Shown here: in pieces, positions 9,622 through 16,997 of the stretch
Position numbering within the stretch: position 1 is the stretch's first letter
Layout of the letters: every line of letters starts with the position of its first letter
DNA from: Chromera velia
Lineage: Eukaryota; Sar; Chromeraceae
Direction of reading: 5' to 3'
NCBI GenBank assembly: GCA_018398765.1
Contig: JAHBMJ010002061.1
Coordinates: 1 to 21,353, forward strand
DNA: 21,353 nt
Notes under the pieces: generated by a model
Databases searched by the model: none
The model's input: the letters and a program-made list of their open reading frames with translations, nothing else
What the model was told of the DNA's origin: nothing
Translations under genes and position numbers: made by a program

Positions 9622-10984
9622 ATGTCAGCTTCCGCGATCGCTACTACAACGATGGAAACTCGACCTACAACAGAGATGAAAGAGGCCATCCTCAAGTTGG
9701 TGCGAGAGGAGTTTGCGAACAAGTTCACCGCCCTCGATGAGAAGCTGGATCTTATCCTCAAGGCCCAGCAGCCCAAGCAAGAAGAAGCCAAGCCTGCCAA
9801 GGCAACCCTCCCCCCCGCCACGTTGACGCTTCCCCGCCAAGCTCCCCAGCAGAAGCAAGAAGATGAAGACGATTCCCCTGTCCCTCCCTTGGTTGATTCG
9901 CCAAGGACCCCAGTCTACGAGACCTGCCCTTCCCAGCCCCATACTGTCGCGTTCCCGCCGAGCCGCTTTTTCCCGCTTTCCTCTCCTAAGAAGAAGGGTA
10001 AAAAGGTGGACATGTCTGCATGCCCGAAGTTTGAGAGCAAGGCCGCCATCAAGACATATCAAGACCTTCCACAAGCTGTGAAGTTCTTTCCAGCGGGTCT
10101 ACCTCAAGCGTGAGAACTTTGTGTCTACTCAGAAATGGAGAGATTAAATTCTCCTTGCCCTCAACAATGCCAGCAACGGCCACGCACAGTTCAAGACTGA
10201 TGTGCGCCATCTGCGAAAAGGAAAGAATATCCCAATCAAGAAGGTTGTCAACTACCTGGTGAAGGACTACATGAGTGCTGTGCTTGCTTAGCAGTTGTCT
10301 GTGCAGGATCTGCTCAACAACTTCCCATGGAAGCGAGGGGAAGAGCACCGTCGTGACCGCAGGGACCACCTCAGCTGGGTGAAGTTGGATAAGCGGATGG
10401 AAGATGTGATTGTGCAGGCGGTCGACATTGAGTGGGAGATTACCGACAAGCAGAAGGTTAATGCTTTTGTGGGCGCTCTATTCCTCGAACAGAAGAAGGA
10501 GTATCTCCGTGACCACCGTCTCCAGAGAGGGGGAGTGAAGATCGCCGATCTGAATGAGCTCACATGGGAGGAGCTCGAGGACGGCATCAAGTTCTACGTC
10601 TCCATCGAGAAGCTTGAAAACAAGCACCGCAGAGGAAGTCTTAGACAGGATGGCCGTGCCCATCATCTCATGAGAGAGGAGACGGCCTTCACCGGCAGAG
10701 GCCAGCACCACTTGCACCAGCACTACCACCAAGGTCAGCAGCAGAGAGAACAGAGCAGGGGGAGAGCCATGAGTACCACTGGGGGGTGGCAGGAGGTGAG
10801 AGGAAGAAGTCGCAGCCAGAGCAGAGGACTTTGGGGGCCGCACGGGGATCCCCAGAATCCCCAGTGCTACTACTGTCAGGAGTACGGGCACTTCGCGCAT
10901 GACTGCGACAGGCAGCGCAGAGGCCTCTCCCCTATAATCCCTCCCAGATACCGTGGCTTCTCCCACAGGGGCCCCCAGCAGTAA
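9622..10984 (+). pseudogene. gag: Copia gag, broken
   Basis: The ATG at 9622 (MSASAIATTT) lies only 6 nt behind the LTR. The frame runs to about 10085, then shifts by one. The shifted frame has TAA at 10145-10147 and TAG at 10289-10291, and then runs to TAA at 10982-10984 inside a CAG run. The nucleocapsid zinc knuckle C-x2-C-x4-H-x4-C (CYYCQEYGHFAHDC) lies at 10865-10906, flanked by Q/R-rich sequence. The frame continues past 10984 towards the protease, interrupted by TGA at 11087-11089. Gag would package the element RNA; this copy cannot make a full protein. Confidence 0.85.
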
Positions 10985-11089
10985 CAGCAGCAGCAGAGGA
11001 GAAGGAGCCCCACACTTGGTCCCGACAGACAGGGGCAGAGAGCACCCGAGAAGCAGGGACAGCGTGGCCGCTCCCCCACCAGGCGATGA

Positions 11090-11620
11090 CTACACTCGGG
11101 TGAGGGATGCCGGGGGCAGCACAGCCCGTCTCTCCCTCTGAAGAATCGCTTTTCTGTGCTTGGGGAAGAGAGGGAGAGTGATTGGGGTGAGTGTGGGGCC
11201 TTTCCGGTGAGGAGGAGACGGAGTCGAGACAGCGTGCGAGCGAGTGAGCGAGAGTCGTCTCCAGTGGTCGATACTAGAGCAAGTAGACATTTCTTTGGAG
11301 AGGATGTGAGGCATTGTATTGTGGAGATGAGAGAGGGAGAGTGTGAGTTTGTGGGCGTCGATGGGCGAGTCCATAGAACGAGTCGTGAGGTCGATGTAGA
11401 GCTTCCAGGTGTGGAGACGGCTCGAAGAGGCACGGAGACAGCATGTCTTTCCGGTGCTTACTCTCGGTCAGTACCTGTTTCCCTTATATCTGTGCATAGT
11501 CTGAAATTGCAGAAAGTGCATGAGCCGTATTGGGTTGAGCTCCCTCAAAAAGTGGGAGGCAAGTTTCGTGCGCGAGTGCGTGAAGAGACCGGGTGCGTCG
11601 TTTTGAGCGTCTGTCCGTAA
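11090..11620 (+). pseudogene. Copia protease region, degenerate
   Basis: This is in the same frame as the second gag part. VVDTRASRHF corresponds to the Copia aspartic protease site D-[ST]-G-A-S, but the glycine after D-T is arginine, which should abolish activity. An arginine/serine-rich stretch precedes it. The frame ends with TAA just after 11620, in what should be the start of the integrase region. Confidence 0.75.
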
Positions 11621-12190
11621 AATATGGAATGGCATTGAGAAAGAAACCAGCGGAGGACCTGGTGTGAACAGATAATGGAAGGGAGTTTCAAGGCGACAAG
11701 AAAGGCGGTTATGATTTCTTTTGTGATGAAGAAGGCATTTTTCATCGTAGGGGCCCTGTGTATACCCCGCAACCTCAAGGGAATGTTGAGAGAATGAATC
11801 GCACGGTGAAGAGATTGATGTGGAAATTGCTTGCTGATTTGAATCTTCCTAAGTATTGTGCGAAGTGGCTGTTGCCTGGAGTCATTGATTCCATCAATGA
11901 GTGTGTGGCCAGTCGAACTGGCAAATCTCCGAATGCTTTCATGTTTGGTGCAGACGCAGCAAAAGCCATTTCCCCTCTCTCTATCGGTGACCGGGTGGTT
12001 GTTTCCAATCCTTGTCCCTCGGGCGTCTCGGGATAATCGGTCTGCGGGAAGGACGCAATTTTCTGTGGGGTAGAGAGTTCTTCTGTTGTGTGTGACACTG
12101 TGCTTGTGAAAACAGAGAGTAGGAAGGGGTGGCGTCCTTTGCGTGTTCATCCGAGTGCTGTTTCTTTGAAGTTTTGGTATGGTCTTGATA
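11621..12190 (+). pseudogene. Copia integrase, N-terminal half deleted
   Basis: TDNGREF (about 11668-11690, second catalytic aspartate) and TPQPQGNVERMN (from about 11761, catalytic glutamate) are clear Copia integrase core motifs. The zinc-binding HHCC domain and the first catalytic aspartate are absent, so DNA is missing near 11620-11640. TGA at 11665-11667 and TAA at 12034-12036 interrupt the frame. Integrase would insert the cDNA into the genome; this copy is inactive. Confidence 0.85.
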
Positions 12191-12225
12191 GGAATGTTCT
12201 AGTATGATTAGTTCTCTTCCAATAG

Positions 12226-12335
12226 CCGAGACAGTCCTGCTATGCACGTACTGTTTGCTAAGGGACTGACGGTGGACTCTACCGAAATTACCATCTCCAA
12301 GATTGGTCAATATGACGGCATGCTCTCACTTCTGG
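12226..12335 (+). other. Exon-like insert between integrase and RT
   Basis: A pyrimidine-rich acceptor (TTCTCTTCCAATAG) precedes 110 nt open in one frame (contains HVLFAKGLTVDSTEITISK), followed by a GTAAGT donor. It is not in the frame of the neighbouring pol segments and not recognisable as Copia. It could be a captured host exon or chance. Confidence 0.3.
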
Positions 12336-12480
12336 GTAAGTCAAATAATCGAGCAAAAAGAATGCATGCAAAAAATTCCACTTTTGTGCGATCCGGGTGG
12401 GGACGCCGAAAAAAGTGAATAATTAATGTATGCACCTTCTACACCACCACACACGATGTGTCTGGTGATTTTTTGTATGA

Positions 12481-14755
12481 AACGACAAGAGAAAGGAGCT
12501 TGTCGATGATGAGTTGGATCGTTTCTCCGATTTTTCTCTCGATGATGAGGAAGAGATCGATGTTTCTGCAGATGGGGGTGACCTCCTTGAAGCTGTCCTT
12601 TCTTCTTCTCGTGCGTAAGCTCACCTTCCCCAGCAGGTGACCCAGGCAGCCGTGAGGCAACTGGAGAAGGTCTTTGTGGGTGAGCTCGATGTGTCTGTGC
12701 CTGTCTACCTTCCCTCTCAAAGTGTTGTTGGCTCGCAGCTCCAGCATCATGAACTGGAGTGGCGGGCTGCACAGCAGGGGGTGGGGAGTAGAGAGGCTTC
12801 GGCAGAGCAGTCAGGCAGGGAGTGCACGCCCAGTCTGACAGCGCCTGTCCGTGTTGAAGAGAAGAAAGAAGAAAAAAGTTTTTTTGAGGCAGAAGACATT
12901 GATGTCGTGCCTGAAGGAATGTCTACGTTTCGTTTAGGTTTTCCCGGCAAACAGAAGACAAAGAAGAGAGTGCGTTTTGCACAGGAAGTTGAAGTGAGAG
13001 AATTCTTTTAGGATGATATCATGCAGAGGAGAGCACAAGAAGGAAAGAAGTCAGCCAGAGTAGCGAGGAATAAGCAGAAAGAGGAAAGAGACGAACAGAG
13101 AGGAGAGAAAGAAAAGGAGAAAGAGGAAAAAGGAGAGCAAAGAGACAACAGGGAGAAACTGAAAAGTAAGATTGAAGGGAAAAGAGAGCAGAGAGGTGCA
13201 AAAAGAAGAAGTCAGAGAGTTGAAGTGGGAGAGAAAGAAAAGGAGAAAAAGGAAAAAGGAGAGTAGAGAGACAACAGGGAGAAACTGAAAAGCAAGATTG
13301 AAGGGAAGAGAGAGCAAAGAGGCGCAAAAGGAAGAAGTCAGAGAGTTGAAGTGAATGAGAAAGTGATAGAGAAAATGATGAGTCATGTGAATCCGAGAAA
13401 AGGTCACCTCGACACAACAGAAGAGGAAGTGAGGGATGAAAGTCATGATGAGGCAATGAAAAAGGAGTTGAAGAGCTTTGCTGAGAACAAAGTGTTGAAG
13501 ATAAATGGAGTGAGAGTGCCGCAAAAGAGAAGAGTCATGAAGACACGATGGGTGCTTACATGGAAGATGAAAGGAGAAAAGAGAGTACCAAAAGCCAGGC
13601 TGGTCTGCAAAGGATTTCAAGACGACAGGAAGAATATAGAGACATTCAGTAGAACAGCCTCCTGGTGGGTTCTTTTGTTTTACTTTGTGTTTGCGGCTGG
13701 AAAGAAGTGGTCGGTCGGAAAGTCAGATATGTGTACTGCATTCTTGACTGTACCGATAAATGATGAGGTATATGTGCAACTGCCAGGGCGCGTTCCGACG
13801 GGGTCTCCCGAAGGCGTCGTTCCTGGTCAGGTCTGTCAGTTAGAGCGTGCAACGTATGGTCTGAAGGATGCAGCACCGCGTCTGTATGGCCAGCATTTTA
13901 AGAAGATTGTGAAAGAAAAAGGATGGGAAGAAGTGCTTGAGTCTGTCTTTGTTTTGTATGAAGATGGAGACAAGAAGAAAGGAGCGAAAGCGATCATGGT
14001 TGCACATGTGGACGATCTTTTGGTTTTCTCTGCTGATCCTTTGAGTGACTTTGCATCCATCAAAAAGAGACTGCAGATAGACGAGCCTGAGATTCTGGTA
14101 GAAGGAGGAGAGATGGGGTATACAGGTTTGGAAGTGAAAAAGAGTGGAGATGAATTTGTGCTTTCGCAGGAAGGATACCTGTCTTCCATCCCTGTGGATA
14201 AAGAGAGCTTGCCAAGAAAGAATTTGTCTTTCGATCTTTTGGGAAAAGAGGAAGAGAAGGATGAGTCATTCATTACAGTAATGCAGAAAGTGATGGGCAT
14301 TCTTAGATGAGTGTGCAAGACTTCTGTTGATTTGGCTTTTCTGTTTTCAGAGTTGTCGAGGTACAATTCGTACCCGACAGATGCGAAGTTGACTGCTGCC
14401 CTCTTGGCCCTTGTTCGTGCGAAAGAGAAAGGAGAGACTTTGAAAATGAACACAGTGGTCGATCCAAAGATTGCTTTGTTTGTTGATGTTGCATATTCCC
14501 TTGTGCGATGTGAAAGAAGAAGTGCTTTTGAATGTTACTTAGTTGATGAGAAGGAAACGGTCGAAGTGATAAGGAGGACAAACTTAGTTGCATGGAAGAG
14601 CATGCAAACGAATTGTGGAAAGAGTGAAGGAGAGGAGGAGTACACCTTCGGTAGAGCGTGAAGTGGGGGGTGCAGTTGAGCCTAAGAGAAAGGTTCTGAA
14701 TTTTGCGAAGTCTGCTCGTGCGACTCAATTCTTTCGAGTTGCTAGAATGAATTGA
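12481..14755 (+). pseudogene. Copia reverse transcriptase and RNase H, broken
   Basis: One frame is conserved from 12481 to 14661, interrupted by TAA 12616-12618, TAG 13009-13011, TAG 13264-13266 and TGA 14308-14310; it then shifts by one and ends at TGA 14753-14755. It begins with an acidic segment (DDELDRFSDFSLDDEEE) and a K/E-rich linker with a tandem duplication. The RVT_2 domain follows: WVLTWKMKGE, ARLVCKGFQD, SDMCTAFL (first catalytic aspartate), YGLKDAAPRLYG and HVDDLLVF (catalytic DD; usual YVDD). RNase H motifs follow (FVDVAYS, LVAWKSMQ, SEGEEEY). The RT catalytic residues survive, but the stops prevent a full product. Confidence 0.88.
13103..13355 (+). repeat. 126-bp tandem duplication in pol
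   Basis: Two copies 126 bp apart (for example GACAACAGGGAGAAAC at 13144 and 13270), encoding 42-residue K/E/R-rich units (RDNREKLKSKIEGKREQ). The repeat is a multiple of three, so the frame is kept. The second unit has TAG where the first has CAA. Confidence 0.85.
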
Positions 14756-14845
14756 TGTGTGATTAAACGATTCATTGAGTGAGAAATTTGTGTTTGTATG
14801 GTGACAGCCTATATGTTCCCTCCCGTCTTTGTTCAGTGTTTGATC

Positions 14846-14855
14846 AGGGGGTGAT
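14846..14855 (+). promoter_or_regulatory. Polypurine tract
   Basis: AGGGGGTGAT directly before the 3' LTR. It is the expected plus-strand primer site of an LTR retrotransposon. Confidence 0.75.
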
Positions 14856-15115
14856 TGTTAGGCTGTCGAATGCGTGCTTATTCGTTAGTGCCTTTTCAGG
14901 GCCGCTTGCGCATTAGTCCGTGCGAGCCCTGTTTGTGGGGCACATTCATATATGTTATTCTGATTTTTGTGGTGTTATGCCGTGTGCGTGAAACGGTGAG
15001 ATCCGTCCTACCGTGTATCTAGTTTGCAGTGTTGCATCGACCCCCTTTCTCCCCGAACCTGAATTACTGTGAGATCTATTACGTGAATATCATCATCAAT
15101 CCCTAGACTTTATCA
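14856..15115 (+). repeat. 3' LTR of Copia element
   Basis: 260 bp, same ends as the 5' LTR. It is followed by CCTAA, the partner of the left target duplication. Confidence 0.92.
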
Positions 15116-15150
15116 CCTAAGCCCCCGATGGTATGCATCAATTAGCGGAC

Positions 15151-15182
15151 CCCCCCGAGGCACTCACCTAACCAGTTGGGTG
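15151..15182 (-). repeat. Right inverted end, repeat copy 1
   Basis: Reverse complement of the left end at 8386-8418 with two to three changes. The same sequence ends copy 2 at 15611-15642. Confidence 0.75.
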
Positions 15183-15642
15183 CATCCCATCGCCTCGGGG
15201 GGCAGCTCAGCTCTGCTGAGATCAGCTGAGAGGCCCTGAGATCGCACGCACTCGCATAACGCATTTTTTCATTTTTGGGGGGGGGGTCGCTTCTATCTCC
15301 GTCTATCATGGTCTCTTTAGTGTCTCTCTGGTCCTTTGTCGGGCCAGTATGCATCTTGCCTAGGCATGTTATGGTTGGTGTTACCCGAGTTCTAAAATGT
15401 GTCCCTCAAGCAATTCGCACGGAACCGCGATCACACATGCCTCAATTACTTTGTACATACATGCCCCTTAAGTAACTTGCATGGAGTTGCACATACATAC
15501 GATGCGCGCGCGGTCCCGAAAAGCGTGCTTCGCTGCCGTGGCCTTTGCCCCATAGCAGCATACTACTTAGACATGCCCCAGCCCCCGATGGTGTGCATCA
15601 ATTGGCGGACCCCCCCGAGGCACTCATCTAACTGGTTGGGTG
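15183..15642 (+). repeat. Second tandem copy of the composite repeat
   Basis: Collinear with 8454-8655, 9206-9355 and 15116-15182. It carries the Copia-free target site at 15571-15590 (ACATGCCCCAGCCCCCGATG). Within it, two related sub-blocks (about 15398 and 15461) look like an older internal duplication. Confidence 0.8.
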
Positions 15643-15994
15643 CATCCCGTTGTATATATAGCTTAAAATTAATTATATTTGACCGTACCGTACATGTTTA
15701 TGCCGGTTTATGCAAGTGCGTGCAATCTCAGACCTCTGGGCCGGGCTATATACGGTTGACGCCAATAAAATTTAGAATTTTAAATTCGTTTTTCATGTGT
15801 TTGCACGCGCAATATAACAATCAAAAGTTTTGCGCATGCACTGATTGACCGGCCGTCTACATGTACACTTACATGTAAACGGTAACCGTTGAAGATGTTA
15901 AAGATTCATAGGTTGAAAAACATGTTATCTTGTGAACTGTGTTGCTACAGAAGCATCTATTCTGGAATTAAGTACAGCCAAAAGAGTTTCTAAG
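15643..15994. other. AT-rich stretch without a gene
   Basis: Short AT-rich palindromic pieces and an ACATGTA repeat near 15858-15877; no gene or RNA recognised. The frame of the following ORF is open from 15917 but has no ATG before 15995. Confidence 0.5.
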
Positions 15995-16447
15995 ATGATA
16001 GAAAACATTTGTTTCTTCCAATTTTGTTCTGTACATTTGATTGAAAAAGGCGCCAGATTTGTAAGAATGCCCTTATTGTATAAAGGGTTCCTTGCTTTTT
16101 TGTATCGTCTCCTACCTTCTCTGTTGGAGCTGGACCAACACAGAAGGACAGAAGCTGTGAAGGACAGGATCAACCGTTACTACAAGCACAGGTGTAACCG
16201 GTGTGGTGCTTGTCTTGATGATCTCAAGGGAGAGACTGTTGTTCGTTTGGAGCTTCACTACGAGTCGTACCCAAACATGAAGAGGCATTGGTCTCGTGGC
16301 AAGCTAAAGGCTTTGAAGACAAACAGGCTTGCGCGATACAGAGTCTTTTTAGAGGAAGTGGCGATTTACAATTCACCTGAGTACTGTGAAATGTTGTGCA
16401 GTCTGTGCCACCATAGTGACGAAGGCGGAGTGCACACCCCTTTCTGA
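15995..16447 (+). CDS. HNH-like zinc-binding protein, possibly a fragment
   Basis: An uninterrupted frame of 150 residues from the first ATG (MIENICFF) to TGA at 16445-16447. The C-terminal half has the spacing of an HNH endonuclease: C-x2-C (CNRCGAC), then RLELHYES in place of the usual LE-[FL]-HH, a basic segment, an EE pair and LCSLCHH. In this family two CxxC pairs bind zinc and the histidines bind metal and DNA. Here the usual HH is HY, so activity is doubtful. Residues before about 50 match nothing I know. There is no intron and no visible promoter; codon use is more AT-rich than in genes A and B. It could be a selfish-element or viral relic. HNH assignment by motif only. Confidence 0.45.
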   Translation: MIENICFFQFCSVHLIEKGARFVRMPLLYKGFLAFLYRLLPSLLELDQHRRTEAVKDRINRYYKHRCNRCGACLDDLKGETVVRLELHYESYPNMKRHWSRGKLKALKTNRLARYRVFLEEVAIYNSPEYCEMLCSLCHHSDEGGVHTPF

Positions 16448-16638
16448 CACTCGAAGAAATTCAGCCTAGGGTTTTTAACGATTGAGGTTTTTGTTATGCA
16501 TGCCGCGTCCCCGTGTATGCCTAGGGTTTTTTCATGTATGCCGCACATATACGTATAATCTCCAAACTTAGTTGACGCCTATACTATACATATAGCTGAG
16601 CTGCCCTCCGAGGCGAACATTGCATTTTTTTTTAAATC

Positions 16639-16663
16639 TGCATGCATGCATGCATGCATGCAT
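16639..16663. repeat. (TGCA)n microsatellite
   Basis: Six uninterrupted TGCA units, a palindromic tetranucleotide run. Confidence 0.95.
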
Positions 16664-16711
16664 TTGAAGAAAAACAGCAATTATATAATTGTCGCGTGGA
16701 TGACGTACAGC

Positions 16712-16751
<40 letters not shown>
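16712..16751. repeat. (TA)n(GA)n microsatellite
   Basis: Same structure and same + strand orientation as 8281-8317; about 250 nt upstream of the start of gene B. Confidence 0.9.
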
Positions 16752-16910
16752 TTCAACGTGGAATGGCTACTCGTACTAGCTCTTCATCATTCGTTCAAAG
16801 GCGTGTGCTTTTTCTAACCTCTTGCACATCGTCAAGAGACTTTTCTTGTCAGTGCCTTGATTCCGTTTGAATCGGTTTTTCGTGTACGCGCGCTGTCTGC
16901 GTGTGTATTA

Positions 16911-16918
16911 CTATATAG
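16911..16918 (+). promoter_or_regulatory. Candidate TATA element of gene B
   Basis: CTATATAG about 80 nt upstream of the ATG at 16998. A second CTATATAG near 16965 is too close to the ATG for a normal 5' UTR. Position-based guess only. Confidence 0.25.
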
Positions 16919-16997
16919 ATCTATTGAATCTGACCTGCGAGCTTTGCAAGGCACGTGCAAGTCACTATATAGCTCTTCCTGCAGGATCTGCGACACC

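Larger units (their letters stand above)
9356..15115 (+). mobile_element. Copia-type LTR retrotransposon, degenerate
   Basis: A complete but dead element of 5760 bp. It has two 260-bp LTRs starting TGTTAG and ending TATCA. Gag carries a zinc knuckle, and the order is protease, integrase, reverse transcriptase, RNase H, which defines Ty1/Copia. A polypurine tract lies before the 3' LTR and a 5-bp target duplication flanks it. Gag has a frameshift, several in-frame TAA, TAG and TGA codons are present, the integrase N-terminal half is missing, and the protease motif is altered. LTR divergence is about 9 percent, so the insertion is old. Confidence 0.92.
8386..15642. mobile_element. Non-autonomous TIR-like repeat, two tandem copies, interrupted by Copia
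   Basis: Copy 1 spans 8386-15182 but is split by the Copia element (9356-15115) and by about 560 bp of unrelated DNA (about 8656-9205). Without these it is about 470 bp. Copy 2 is 15183-15642, 460 bp and uninterrupted, lacking its own left inverted end. The copies match over the CTCAGCTCTGCTGAG core, the GAGAGGCCCTGAGATCGCAC block, the T-rich run, the CCCTCAAG block and the GGTCCCGAAAAGC block. No transposase is seen, so this is a MITE-like or other non-coding repeat. The class is uncertain. Confidence 0.6.
16448..16997. other. Upstream region of gene B
   Basis: No gene is seen. It contains a duplicated CCTAGGGTTTTT block (16465 and 16520), (TGCA)n at 16639-16663, (TA)n(GA)n at 16712-16751 and two CTATATAG motifs at 16911 and about 16965. 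Confidence 0.6.

Noticed and set aside
11545-12150. Minus-strand frame of about 200 codons
   Set aside because: It lies opposite the integrase remnant with its TDNGREF and GNVERMN motifs and has no recognisable domain.
13051-13620. Minus-strand frame rich in L, S and F
   Set aside because: Antisense of the K/E-rich Copia linker; the composition is explained by that strand.
11665-14310. TGA read as tryptophan (recoded stop)
   Set aside because: Two TGA codons sit where W is plausible, but TAA, TAG and a frameshift also break the same element, and genes A and B both end with TGA. Decay explains it better.
15932-15994. Upstream start for the HNH-like ORF
   Set aside because: The only upstream initiator-like codon at 15932 is GTG; the first ATG is at 15995.
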